Shown: positions 1 to 8,354, counted from the first letter of the stretch. The stretch is 64,000 nt of DNA from Lacrimispora celerecrescens (GCF_000732605.1 NZ_JPME01000014.1:1-64000), one strand, 5' to 3'. Program-made: numbers and translations. Notes: generated by a model from the letters alone, not told the origin.

Positions 1-79
<79 letters not shown>

Positions 80-305
80 AATGGTGTTCAATCCGGGGTC
101 AAAATCAACTAACTAGCTAATTTATTTCCCGTTTTACTTGTTGTTTGGTTCGTATACAATTACTTGTATTCGTTCTGAAATTTTCTCATTCAAAGCCATC
201 AAACATGGCTTGTTTTATTAGAATTTTCAGGGTTTTACATACTGTTCAATCTTCTGTTTTCAAAGTGCTTTTTTTCTGTGTCGCTGTCTCAGCAGCAACT
301 TTTAA

Positions 306-334
306 AGGATATCATAACTGGTTGTTTTTGTCAA
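306..334 (-). promoter_or_regulatory. rRNA operon promoter P2
   Basis: On the minus strand, TTGACA (329-334) is separated by exactly 17 nt from TATCCT (306-311). It lies about 225 nt upstream of the 16S start and downstream of a second, stronger promoter, the tandem arrangement common for rRNA operons. Confidence 0.75.
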
Positions 335-423
335 CCATTTTTTTATTTTTCTTTAAAACTTTCTCATCGCTCATCGATGTGTTTTAGAAGAAGTTTTTGC
401 CGCCGTTTTCAGCGGCGAGTTAT

Positions 424-452
424 ATCATACCAAAGCATTTGACAAATGTCAA
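424..452 (-). promoter_or_regulatory. rRNA operon promoter P1
   Basis: On the minus strand, TTGACA (447-452) and TATGAT (424-429) are 17 nt apart, a near-perfect vegetative promoter. A GC-rich hairpin (GCCGCTGAAAACGGC) lies just downstream in the rRNA leader at about 396-418. The leader between the promoters and 16S (80-420) contains no gene. Confidence 0.8.
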
Positions 453-835
453 CATTTATTTTGGATTTTTTTAGAATTAATATTCCGGAACATTTTGCTG
501 CAAAATAGACATATCAATCTCTAGGGCTCAGGCCTTTGTTTATCTTCTATTATAGTAGTACCAATAGACATGTCTTTGTTTCTTCCTATTACCTATTATA
601 TAAATCACTTTCTACTTTTCAACATTACTTGCACCCTAGTCTGTTTTCTTGAATAAACCTTTTATAACAATCATCTTGAATTGGTTTATTAGGAATTAAA
701 AAGATGTGCCTACATTATTCCATGATTCCGGCTCCAATCAGCCTGATTACTCCATGACTGTACTATTCTATTATGAGAGTGACGTGCTCTTGGATTTTTA
801 TTTTATATTTGCCATGGAAAAATGTCTCCTTTTTC
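453..835. other. intergenic region without recognisable gene
   Basis: AT-rich spacer between the minus-strand rRNA promoters and the plus-strand tRNA promoter. I see no ORF with a ribosome binding site and no strong hairpin here. Confidence 0.6.
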
Positions 836-864
836 TTGACAATTTTTCACTCAAATGGTATCAT
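836..864 (+). promoter_or_regulatory. tRNA-Leu promoter
   Basis: TTGACA (836-841), 17-nt spacer, TATCAT (859-864). The predicted start falls a few bases before the tRNA at 879. Confidence 0.8.
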
Positions 865-878
865 CTATGTTGTCGTCA

Positions 879-958
879 GCGGGTATGGCGGAATTGGCAG
901 ACGCGCCAGATTTAGGTTCTGGTGGGAGACCGTGCAGGTTCAAGTCCTGTTACCCGCA
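879..958 (+). tRNA. tRNA-Leu (anticodon TAG)
   Basis: The acceptor arms GCGGGTA (879-885) and TACCCGC (951-957) pair perfectly, with discriminator A at 958 and no encoded CCA. The anticodon stem CCAGA/TCTGG encloses loop TTTAGGT, giving anticodon TAG, which reads CTA and other CTN codons. A long variable arm (class II) and the T-arm GGTTCAAGTCC are visible. It stands alone between its own promoter and terminator, so it is a single-gene unit and not part of the rRNA operon. Confidence 0.97.
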
Positions 959-964
959 TGATTA

Positions 965-1011
965 AAAAACCCTAGTATATGCAAGAATTCCTTGTAAATA
1001 CTAGGGTTTTT
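965..1011 (+). terminator. rho-independent terminator after tRNA-Leu
   Basis: AACCCTAGTAT (968-978) pairs with ATACTAGGGTT (998-1008), followed by a T run. Confidence 0.85.
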
Positions 1012-1394
1012 ACTTTTAAGTTTTGGTAAGCGATATTTCTTTCAGCCTGCTAATCCTGGATACTACATAGCCCCAGCCGATTCTGACGTTAGTTTTACCA
1101 ACTCTTACAGCCTTTCGCATTATCTACGATAATTGCGGAAAGCGATGCATTATTAATAGAGGTAAAGCCTACTGTTGCAATACTTTTTACTGTTGCAACA
1201 GCATTGTATATGCAGCTTCCTTCCAAGGAGGTCCAATGGGAATGGGACGTACCTGATCTTTGCAAAGAAGGTACAATCTATTCAAGTGGAACCTGCATAC
1301 CGGAATCTTCTTAATCCATTTACTTTCACAAGGCGCCATGGTAGAATAAATCAAAAAAGGTTCCTATCTTTAATATCATACGAGGTAAATTACC
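1012..1394. other. intergenic region, no confident gene
   Basis: About 380 nt between the tRNA terminator and the adenylyltransferase gene. On the minus strand there is a stretch of open reading frame near 1095-1290, interrupted upstream, with no ribosome binding site and no family I recognise. It could be a decayed gene fragment. Confidence 0.4.
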
Positions 1395-2258
1395 ATGCGC
1401 AGTGAAAAGGAAATGTTTGAATTGATCTTGAGAGTTGCACAAGCAAATGAACGCATCAGAGCAGTATACATGAATGGTTCCCGTACAAATCCTCTTGTAG
1501 AAAAGGATATTTATCAGGATTATGACATAGTCTTTGTCGTCTCAGAAACACAATCATTTTTATCGGATAAAGCATGGATCAATATCTTTGGAGAGGTTGC
1601 CGTCATGCAGGAACCTGATTCTAATGACTTTGGCTGGGGTGGAGACTGCGACTTTACCAAATCATATGGCTGGCTCATCTTATTTAAAGATGGAAATAGG
1701 ATTGATCTGCGTATTATGACCAAAGAAAAAGCCATTGAATACTATCTTTCTGACAGCCTTACAGTGCCTTTGCTTGACAAGGATCATATCTTGCCTCAAA
1801 TACCTCCTGCAAGCGATACCGGCTACTGGATTAAAATTCCAACAAAACAGATGTATGACGGATGCTGCAATGAGTTTTGGTGGTGTTTAAACAATGTTGC
1901 AAAAGGGATTAAAAGAGATCAGATTCCATATGCGATGAGAATGTATACAGAGGTCGTACACATTCAGCTTGATAGAATGGTGGAATGGCACATCGCCATG
2001 AATCATGGATTTTCTGTTTCAACAGGAATGTGGGGGAAATATTATAAAAAATACCTGTCTTCAGAGCTGTATGAGAATTATTTGAATACCTATACTAACG
2101 GCAGTCCTGAAAATCTTTGGAATGCTGTGTTCTCAGCCTGCGATCTGTTTCGTTTTCTTGCGCAGCAGGTTTCTGACCATTTGGTTTTCACCTACTGCAT
2201 GCAAGACGATGAGAATATGATCAAATATATTACTTCTATAAAAGATGCTGTTTATTGA
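1395..2258 (+). CDS. ANT(6)-like aminoglycoside 6-adenylyltransferase
   Basis: 287 residues, the usual length of the streptomycin adenylyltransferase family (AadE/ANT(6), Adenyl_transf). Such enzymes transfer AMP from ATP to the 6-hydroxyl of streptomycin in the cytoplasm. The nucleotidyltransferase motif is visible near the N-terminus: NGSRTNP at about 27-33, then YQDYDIVFVV at about 41-50, with the Asp pair that binds metal. A weak site (GAGGT) precedes the ATG by about 9 nt. It reads convergently with the NUDIX gene at 2271. Many chromosomal members of this family in clostridia have no proven resistance role, so activity on streptomycin is an inference. Family assignment is firm. Confidence 0.88.
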   Translation: MRSEKEMFELILRVAQANERIRAVYMNGSRTNPLVEKDIYQDYDIVFVVSETQSFLSDKAWINIFGEVAVMQEPDSNDFGWGGDCDFTKSYGWLILFKDGNRIDLRIMTKEKAIEYYLSDSLTVPLLDKDHILPQIPPASDTGYWIKIPTKQMYDGCCNEFWWCLNNVAKGIKRDQIPYAMRMYTEVVHIQLDRMVEWHIAMNHGFSVSTGMWGKYYKKYLSSELYENYLNTYTNGSPENLWNAVFSACDLFRFLAQQVSDHLVFTYCMQDDENMIKYITSIKDAVY

Positions 2259-2270
2259 TCAATCGGTTGT

Positions 2271-2888
2271 TTAATCCAGAATTGTTTTCCAGTCTTGATC
2301 AGAAAAAGCCTGAAAACACATTTTTATCTGTTCTGCAGTGCTCTTTTCCGTTGCAAGTGGCGGCAATTCTTCCAATGAGAAATACCGGCTGTCTGTGGTT
2401 TCATTATTTGCTTTAAATGAACCGCCAATAACGGAACACTGTATGAAAATTTTACAAATTTTGTAGGCATAGATTGGAAGATTATGTTTTTCTCTATCCT
2501 GCACGGCGATGACCTTTTCGACCTCGACATCAAGGCCTGCCTCTTCTTTGACTTCTTTTATCATATTCTCTTTAACTGATAAATTTACATCGACCCAGCC
2601 TCCAGGCAAAGACCATTTCCCATCGGCTTCTTTTACCAGAAGAATCATGTTATTCTTAAAAATAGCGGCCCGGGAATCTATTTTGGGTGTCTGGTATCCT
2701 GATTCGCAGCAAAATAAATCTTTGACCTTTTCGACAGGTATTTCTGATTGTCTGCTGATTATTTCAGCCGAAATCTCCCGGATCCTTTCAAATCGTTCCT
2801 GGTCAAAGCAATCCTTCGTATAATGCAGCCCGGACTGTGCGATTGCCTGCAATTCAACCGCCCATTCAAGCCATTTTTTATCCTCCAT
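2271..2888 (-). CDS. NUDIX hydrolase with N-terminal Nudix_N domain
   Basis: 205 residues. The NUDIX box begins at GGWVDVN and ends at KEVKEEAGL (consensus Gx5Ex7REUxEExGU, here with Lys in place of the first Arg), so metal-binding glutamates are kept. The roughly 65 residues before it resemble the helical Nudix_N segment seen in clostridial and bacillar ADP-ribose pyrophosphatase-like proteins. It probably hydrolyses a nucleoside diphosphate linked to another moiety; the substrate cannot be read from the sequence. AAAGGA stands 6 nt before the ATG. It is a single gene, convergent with the adenylyltransferase gene. Confidence 0.88.
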   Translation of the reverse strand: MEDKKWLEWAVELQAIAQSGLHYTKDCFDQERFERIREISAEIISRQSEIPVEKVKDLFCCESGYQTPKIDSRAAIFKNNMILLVKEADGKWSLPGGWVDVNLSVKENMIKEVKEEAGLDVEVEKVIAVQDREKHNLPIYAYKICKIFIQCSVIGGSFKANNETTDSRYFSLEELPPLATEKSTAEQIKMCFQAFSDQDWKTILD

Positions 2889-3032
2889 AATACGTCCTTT
2901 CTCAAATCATACTAAAGAGTATATTATCTTATATACCCGTAACGATCAAGATGATCTTTCAAGATATACCAGCCATAACTATTTTATATTTAGCCTTGCA
3001 ACAAGCAAGATCAAATAGAAAGGAAAAGCAAT

Positions 3033-3551
3033 ATGGATACCAGGACAATTATGATATTTCCAGAATTTCATAACATGGATGTAATTCATTTCTATAGAGA
3101 TCAATACGATCCACTATCTGCTTTTGTTAGACCGCATATCACTTTAGTTTTTCCATTTCAAAGTAACATGAGCAATGATAGATTAGACAAACATATAAAA
3201 GATAAACTTATGAATATCAAATCCTTTGAGCTTATTCTCCATGGAGTTTCAAAGCATCCTGATGAATTAGGGAATTATTTGTTTTTAGATATTATAGAAG
3301 GAAAGGAACATATCCATGAAATCCATGAAAAACTATATTCCGATCAATTAGAGGAGTATAAAAAGGGATGTCCTTATACTCCTCATTTAACTCTGGGTAA
3401 TTTGGATTCGATCGACAAACTGGACAAAGCTTATTTAGATGTTTCTATATGCGATGAGACATTTAGGACCGTGATCAATACAATTTCAGTTGAAATGATA
3501 GGACCACAAGGGGAATCACTCATAATAAGCGAACACAAACTGTCAGAATAA
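3033..3551 (+). CDS. 2H phosphoesterase / 2'-5' RNA ligase superfamily protein
   Basis: 172 residues with the two HxTx motifs that define the 2H superfamily: HITL at about residues 36-39 and HLTL at about 112-115. Relatives act on cyclic phosphodiester bonds in RNA or nucleotides (ligase LigT, cyclic phosphodiesterases). The physiological substrate is unknown. GAAAGGAAAAGCAAT precedes the ATG, giving a good ribosome binding site. It is divergent from the NUDIX gene with about 145 nt between them. A palindromic hairpin follows at 3629-3646. Confidence 0.8.
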   Translation: MDTRTIMIFPEFHNMDVIHFYRDQYDPLSAFVRPHITLVFPFQSNMSNDRLDKHIKDKLMNIKSFELILHGVSKHPDELGNYLFLDIIEGKEHIHEIHEKLYSDQLEEYKKGCPYTPHLTLGNLDSIDKLDKAYLDVSICDETFRTVINTISVEMIGPQGESLIISEHKLSE

Positions 3552-3628
3552 ACCACGGAATAGTTTCCCAGCCGATCCATCTCTCATATTTCTTTCTCTT
3601 ATGCCATATCATTTAACATGCATATCAG

Positions 3629-3646
3629 CCCGGCAGTGCTGCCGGG
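3629..3646 (+). terminator. palindromic hairpin downstream of the 2H gene
   Basis: CCCGGCAG-TG-CTGCCGGG is a perfect inverted repeat. No T run follows directly, so it may be an imperfect terminator. Confidence 0.4.
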
Positions 3647-3725
3647 ACATCCCAATTTTAGACAGCCACTCTCATACTGCTAATTGCATGATTGCTGCTG
3701 TCAGCAACAGCAAGGAGATTTAACT

Positions 3726-5396
3726 GTGAAAAAAATTTTGGATAATAATTATTTTGATTTAATCATTACCAATCCAGTTGTTTCAACCCCCAGCCTTGAT
3801 AACATCACCTACTTAAACAACAGGCATTCCTTGCTGCATATTCCGATTGCCGATGTAACTCTTTGTGAAATGGTAAAGTATCCCGTCCACACCTTTCCTG
3901 CAATATTTACGCTCACATCTACGGTCAGCCTGGAACAATCCGGTATTGGAACGGTTCAGCGGAACCCTGCCTTAGCCCTATATGGATCGGGTGTAATCAT
4001 TGTAGTCATTGATACTGGCGTTGATTATCAGCATCCTGCGTTCCGCAACAGCGATGGCTCAACCCGGATTCTCTCTATATGGGACCAGACCCAGCAGGAG
4101 GGAACTCCTCCTGAGACGTTTACCTTTGGCACGGAATACAGCCGGGAGACAATCAATACCGCATTAAATTCTGATGATCCCTTATCGATTGTACCATCAA
4201 CAGACACAAACGGACACGGAACGGCTATTGCAAGCGTTATCGCCGGTACCCCCAACTTACTGGAATCCTTTAGCGGCGTAGTTCCTCAATCTGATTTGGT
4301 AATCGTAAAACTTAAGGAAGCAAAAGAAAATCTAAAAAGGTTTTATTTTATTCCCGATGAAGCTCTATGCTTTCAGGAATCGGATCTTATGCTCAGCTTC
4401 CGTTATTCCCTTGCCATTTCGGAAAAATATAACCGTCCTGTGGTTACCTGCTTCGCTCTTGGAAGCAGTCAGGGGGGCCATGACGGCAGGGGCGCTCTAA
4501 GCGGTTATCTAAATGACCTGGCACTGCAGCCCAGTATTGGCATATCCGTTTCTGCCGGTAACGAGGGAAACAGTCAAAGACATTATTTTAATTCTACCCA
4601 ATCAGTGCCTTATTACAATGATTTCGAATTAAGAATTGGGGAAAATGATAAAATGTTTGCCATGGAAATCTGGTCAAGTTCACTTGGACGGCTTTCCATT
4701 GATATCTCATCACCAAACAGAGAATCCACTCAGCAGGTATATCCTACGCTGGGTGATTGCAGAGTCTTTAACTTTGTATTCACCCCTACTACCCTCTATG
4801 TCAACAATTATCTTTTTGAAGAGGAAACCGGAGACCAGATGATCCTGGTGCGTTTTGAGAACACCACACCCGGGATCTGGCGCATACGGATCAGGAGCGT
4901 TGAAGATGAGCCTTTGTCCTTTCATGCCTGGCTCCCTTCCGACGGCCTCATATCCAATCAGACCTTTTTTCTTAATTCCTCTCCTGATACCACCATCACT
5001 TCACCTGGAAACGGCAGGCGCCAGTTGACTGTAACTGCCTATAATCAGCTTAATAATTCAATTCTTGGTGAATCGAGCAGGGGTTATACAAGAATGGGCC
5101 TTATCAAACCGGATATAGCCGCTCCTGGTTACCAGCTCACCTGCGCAGTTCCTGGAAATCAATATGGTTCTGTTACAGGAACAGGCGCTGCTGCTGCCCA
5201 CGTATCCGGCATCATTGCCATGGTCTTTGAATGGGCCATTGTCAGGGGAAATTACAAAACGATGAATGGAGTCGATGTTAGCCGTCTGATGATGAGAGGT
5301 GCGGTGCGTGCCAGCTCATACACATATCCAAATAACATATGGGGTTACGGCCAGGTCAACGTAAACAATATGTTCTTGCAGCTTACCAGTATTTAA
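3726..5396 (+). CDS. Csp-like S8 (subtilase) family protein, catalytic Ser replaced by Gly
   Basis: 556 residues. The GTG at 3726 is chosen because AAGGAG lies 8 nt upstream; the in-frame ATG at 3684 has no such site. Subtilase landmarks: Asp96 in IDTGVD, His164 in NGHGTA, and the oxyanion-hole Asn in SAGNEGN. At the catalytic Ser position the motif reads TGTGAAAAH, with Gly487 (codon GGC at 5184-5186). An insertion of about 140 residues between the Asn and Ser blocks matches the jelly-roll of clostridial Csp germination proteins. There is no signal peptide. In Clostridioides difficile CspC is a germinant-sensing pseudoprotease, and this protein may likewise be a sensor or scaffold. A paralogue lies at 6245-7918 in convergent orientation. 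Family firm; germination role inferred. Confidence 0.85.
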   Translation: MKKILDNNYFDLIITNPVVSTPSLDNITYLNNRHSLLHIPIADVTLCEMVKYPVHTFPAIFTLTSTVSLEQSGIGTVQRNPALALYGSGVIIVVIDTGVDYQHPAFRNSDGSTRILSIWDQTQQEGTPPETFTFGTEYSRETINTALNSDDPLSIVPSTDTNGHGTAIASVIAGTPNLLESFSGVVPQSDLVIVKLKEAKENLKRFYFIPDEALCFQESDLMLSFRYSLAISEKYNRPVVTCFALGSSQGGHDGRGALSGYLNDLALQPSIGISVSAGNEGNSQRHYFNSTQSVPYYNDFELRIGENDKMFAMEIWSSSLGRLSIDISSPNRESTQQVYPTLGDCRVFNFVFTPTTLYVNNYLFEEETGDQMILVRFENTTPGIWRIRIRSVEDEPLSFHAWLPSDGLISNQTFFLNSSPDTTITSPGNGRRQLTVTAYNQLNNSILGESSRGYTRMGLIKPDIAAPGYQLTCAVPGNQYGSVTGTGAAAAHVSGIIAMVFEWAIVRGNYKTMNGVDVSRLMMRGAVRASSYTYPNNIWGYGQVNVNNMFLQLTSI

Positions 5397-5504
5397 TAGC
5401 ATGAAGGCAACAATTGTCTCAAAAACTAATTTTCAACAATATGTCCAGAACATTACATAAACGGTGCTTTACAACTGTTATATAATTTTCTGGGAGGTGA
5501 TCGT

Positions 5505-5687
5505 ATGAGACACTGGAATAAGAAATTCGAAAAAAGCTTGGAGAAAGAATTCAACCGGTTAGAGGCTGCCAGCAGGGATGTAATCCCACCTGCTGCTCCT
5601 CCCGGAGAATTCGAAAACATCATGGCCGAAATGGAGCGCAGAGGGATCGAACCAAGGGTAAGAAAAGAATTAAGAAAAAAGAAATAG
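5505..5687 (+). CDS. small charged protein, unknown function
   Basis: 60 residues, very rich in Lys, Arg and Glu, with a Pro/Ala stretch (PPAAPP) in the middle. GGGAGGTGATC stands just before the ATG, a strong ribosome binding site, and a GC-rich hairpin terminator follows the stop directly, so I consider the gene real. TATAAT at about 5480 could be its promoter -10. No transmembrane segment and no family that I recognise. It lies between two Csp-like pseudoprotease genes and next to a holin-like gene; a shared role is possible but unproven. Confidence 0.65.
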   Translation: MRHWNKKFEKSLEKEFNRLEAASRDVIPPAAPPGEFENIMAEMERRGIEPRVRKELRKKK

Positions 5688-5717
5688 GCGGGCCGGGTTT
5701 CCGGAAACCCGCCATTT
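5688..5717 (+). terminator. terminator after the 60-residue protein
   Basis: GGGTTTCC/GGAAACCC (5695-5710), extended by outer GGC/GCC pairs, followed by ATTTTCG. Confidence 0.65.
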
Positions 5718-5782
5718 TCGATTTAAGTGTCAGATGATAAGGGCCCGGGTAATCCCAGACCCCTGTCACCAATAGTTTTTTA

Positions 5783-6085
5783 TTATTCTGTTTTCCCAGA
5801 TTGCTTAATCAGCTGATTTACGTAGGTGCTCAGTCCGGCAACCAGGATTCCTTGGGTGATTGCCGTAAATGCTGCAGTAGCAATCTGCTGGAGAGTGTGC
5901 ACCTCACACACGGACATTACGTAAACACCACACAAAACAATGCCCGCCGCTCCGTTAATCATCGGAATGTATTTATCTTTAATCGTCTGGCTTTGCTTAA
6001 TCCACTGCCCCAGCAGGTAAAGGACCACTGCCACTACAACCAGTTCTGGTTTGACATAATTTATGATCTCTTCCATAATAATCAT
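5783..6085 (-). CDS. phage holin-like small membrane protein
   Basis: 100 residues (or 97 if the in-frame ATG at 6076 is used; the AAGGA site favours the first ATG only slightly). Three hydrophobic segments are visible at about 12-25, 40-57 and 70-85, and the C-terminus is short and charged (KQSGKTE). This matches the phage holin family of about 90-110 residues common in Lachnospiraceae. No endolysin or other phage gene is adjacent, so it does not look like part of a prophage. It sits on the same strand as and downstream of nothing else; its neighbours are the two Csp-like genes. Its role could be membrane permeabilisation or something domesticated. Confidence 0.72.
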   Translation of the reverse strand: MIIMEEIINYVKPELVVVAVVLYLLGQWIKQSQTIKDKYIPMINGAAGIVLCGVYVMSVCEVHTLQQIATAAFTAITQGILVAGLSTYVNQLIKQSGKTE

Positions 6086-6189
6086 TTCCTTCCCCCTTTC
6101 CTAATTCAGAAATCCATCCTTAACCCCTTCAGTCTGATGATAACCGCCTGATTTAATTGATGCTTTCTTTTCCTCAAACGTTCCTATGT

Positions 6190-6240
6190 GAAAAAGACCT
6201 CCAGACTGCCGGAGAAGATTCTGTCCAGTCTGAAGGTCTT
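6190..6240 (-). terminator. terminator of the second Csp-like gene
   Basis: On the minus strand, AAGACCTTCAGACTG pairs with CAGTCTGGAGGTCTT, followed by TTTTT. It ends the transcript just after the stop at 6245. Confidence 0.85.
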
Positions 6241-6244
6241 GATC

Positions 6245-7918
6245 TTAACTTGTTGTCAGCTGCCTAAACATATTTTCTGCATCCAGCTGACCGTATCCCC
6301 ATACATTGTTGGGATAAATATTTGTAGGATCACGTCTTGCCCCGCGAATCATCAAGCGGTTGACTTGATATCCTGTAATGGATGTAAAGTTTCCCTTATT
6401 GTAAGCCCATTCCAAGGTCATGGCCGCAACCCCTGCCGCATGGGCAGCCGCAACTCCGGTACCGGTTGCACTTCCATATTGAAAATCAGGAAGTGCACAG
6501 GGAATCTGGTAGCCCGGGGAGCCCAAATCTGGCTTTATAAGTCCCAGTCTGGTATATCCTCTGCTTGATTCACTAAGTATATTTCCATCCAGCTGATTAT
6601 AAGCCGTAACGGTCAGAGGATGTACCGCATCTCCCTGAGAAGTTATGGTCGTATCAGGATTAGCATCCAGGAAAAATGTCTCATTTGATATGATATTCCC
6701 AGAAGGCAGCCATGCATGATAGGAAAATGCTTCATTCTCAGTGCTGCCTACTCTAAAATACCAGGTTCCGGGAACGATATTTTGGAAACGTACCAGAATC
6801 AGCTGGTCTCCGGTTTCCTCTTCAAAAATAATATTGTTCACCCAGGCAACGGTTTCTACGGATTGAAAAACAATCTTTTTACAATCTGAAAAGGCAGGAT
6901 AAATAATCTGGGAAGTCTCCCAGGTGGGAGCGGTGATTTCTATATAAAGCTTGGAAGGTATGTAAGGCCAGATTTCCATGGAAAATCCCTTATCATTGAT
7001 TCCTACATTTAACCGGAAGTTGTTTACATAAGGTGCTGTCTGCGTATTATTAAAATAATGCCTTCGGCTGTTGCCTTCATTCCCGGCAGCAATGGTCACG
7101 CCGATTTTAGGCAGCTGTACCAGATAATCCAGGTAGGCGCTGGAGGCCCCCCGCCCGTCGTGCCCTCCCTGGCTGCTTCCAAGGGCAATACATATGACCA
7201 GAGGCCGATTCAGCCTTTGGGCGGTAGTGACCAAATACCGGATTCCAAGGATGATGTCTGATTCCTGATAGCACAACGCACTATCCGGAACAAAGAAAAG
7301 CTTCTTTAAATTATCCTTTGCCGTTTTCAATTTTACTACCAAAAGATCTGCTTCCGGAACAACACCGCTGAAGTTATAAGCTTCATTAGGCCTTCCGGCA
7401 ATGATGCTTGCAATGGCAGTTCCATGGCGTATGGTATCAACCGTAGGAACTATTAAAAAAGGATTTTCAGAGATTAATGCAAAATTAATCAGTTCTCTGG
7501 TATATTCAGCACCAAAAGTAAAACCTCTTGGAGGTGTGCTTCCCACCTGAGTTTGATCCCATATAGAAAGGATTCTGGTTGTTTTGTCATTATACTTAAA
7601 TGCGGGATGGCGGTAATCAATACCGGTATCCACAATGCCAACGATCACCCCTCTCCCAATCAGACCAAGGCCAGGAGTCCTCTGAACTGCTCCAATACCG
7701 GATTTCTCAATGCTTACCGATGATTCCAGGGTATATAAAGTCGGAAAGGAATGGTAGGGAGTTACTCCAAGATCACAGGGCTCCATCTGATCCTTTGGTA
7801 TATGCAGCAAGGAATTCATTTCATTCAGCGTGGTAATATTATCACCAGTATTATAAGATGGAACCATAGCATTACTTATGATCAGATCATAATACCGATT
7901 ATCCAGTATTTTTTCCAT
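6245..7918 (-). CDS. Csp-like S8 (subtilase) family protein, catalytic Ser replaced by Gly
   Basis: 557 residues starting at the ATG at 7918, which follows AGGAGG at 7 nt; a longer in-frame extension upstream lacks a site. It is a paralogue of the protein at 3726, sharing the N-terminus (EKILDNRYYDLIISNA against KKILDNNYFDLIITNP) and overall layout. Asp97 in VDTGID, His165 in IRHGTA and Asn in AAGNEGN are kept. The nucleophile motif is TGTGVAAAH with Gly488 (codon GGA, 6457-6455), so the protein should lack Ser-protease activity. His is preceded by IR, not the usual NG. A jelly-roll-like insertion is present and there is no signal peptide. It resembles clostridial CspC/CspA, which help trigger spore germination. 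Family firm; function inferred. Confidence 0.85.
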   Translation of the reverse strand: MEKILDNRYYDLIISNAMVPSYNTGDNITTLNEMNSLLHIPKDQMEPCDLGVTPYHSFPTLYTLESSVSIEKSGIGAVQRTPGLGLIGRGVIVGIVDTGIDYRHPAFKYNDKTTRILSIWDQTQVGSTPPRGFTFGAEYTRELINFALISENPFLIVPTVDTIRHGTAIASIIAGRPNEAYNFSGVVPEADLLVVKLKTAKDNLKKLFFVPDSALCYQESDIILGIRYLVTTAQRLNRPLVICIALGSSQGGHDGRGASSAYLDYLVQLPKIGVTIAAGNEGNSRRHYFNNTQTAPYVNNFRLNVGINDKGFSMEIWPYIPSKLYIEITAPTWETSQIIYPAFSDCKKIVFQSVETVAWVNNIIFEEETGDQLILVRFQNIVPGTWYFRVGSTENEAFSYHAWLPSGNIISNETFFLDANPDTTITSQGDAVHPLTVTAYNQLDGNILSESSRGYTRLGLIKPDLGSPGYQIPCALPDFQYGSATGTGVAAAHAAGVAAMTLEWAYNKGNFTSITGYQVNRLMIRGARRDPTNIYPNNVWGYGQLDAENMFRQLTTS

Positions 7919-8120
7919 ATTGCGGCCTCCTGCCTGTTTCAAATGAAGCATATGATATATTTTATGCAAAAGGGTTTCCAATATGAGCAGAAGAATATGC
8001 CACATTCTATGGAATAAAACAGCAATAGAGAAGTAATATCGATATTTATATTCTATAATAAAATTTGTGATGTATTTACAAAATATTAACGAATAATCTA
8101 TATAAATTTACTTATTTCGC

Positions 8121-8149
8121 TTTACTTAACCGATTATTTGCGCTATAAT
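8121..8149 (+). promoter_or_regulatory. candidate promoter of a small RNA
   Basis: TTTACT (8121-8126), 17-nt spacer, TATAAT (8144-8149). No plus-strand gene follows; a terminator-like hairpin starts 18 nt after the -10. Confidence 0.5.
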
Positions 8150-8155
8150 CTATGT

Positions 8156-8213
8156 AACTCTTCTTTGGAGTGCCGTATTTCCCCAATCCTGCGGTGCTCC
8201 ATTTTTATTTTAT
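8156..8213 (+). ncRNA. candidate small RNA with C-rich terminator loop
   Basis: Predicted RNA of about 55 nt from the promoter at 8121-8149. The stem GGAGTGCCG (8167-8175) pairs with CGGTGCTCC (8192-8200) through two G-U pairs. The 16-nt loop contains TTTCCCCAATCC, and ATTTTTATTTTAT follows. The loop resembles the one in the candidate RNA at 28490-28579. C-rich loops of this kind in other Firmicutes pair with Shine-Dalgarno sequences. It could instead be a leftover terminator, although no plus-strand gene lies upstream. Confidence 0.42.
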
Positions 8214-8327
8214 CTTCTCCTTTCACAGTTTCTTCACATTTCCATCAAATTCTCAACACATTTCCACCGTATATTAATACCTGTAAACAGGCCAGAGAGA
8301 CCTTTCATATACATATTCTCATACTCA

Positions 8328-8354
8328 GCCGACAGGAATCCCCCTCCTGTCGGC
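8328..8354 (+). repeat. perfect 10-bp hairpin with C-rich loop
   Basis: GCCGACAGGA (8328-8337), loop ATCCCCC, TCCTGTCGGC (8345-8354), then TTCCTTC on the plus strand. It may be a weak terminator in either direction, or the end of a further small RNA. On the minus strand it lies about 90 nt beyond the surface protein stop and has no T run. Confidence 0.5.

Noticed and set aside
1095-1290. Minus-strand gene between the tRNA and the adenylyltransferase gene
   Set aside because: The open stretch is short, lacks a ribosome binding site and is interrupted upstream; I cannot support a gene.
3684-3725. Longer start for the first Csp-like protein (ATG at 3684)
   Set aside because: The ribosome binding site AAGGAG lies between this ATG and the GTG at 3726, and the paralogue aligns from the GTG.
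5783-6085. Prophage remnant signalled by the holin-like gene
   Set aside because: No endolysin, tail, integrase or attachment site is nearby; single holin-type genes are common in this group.
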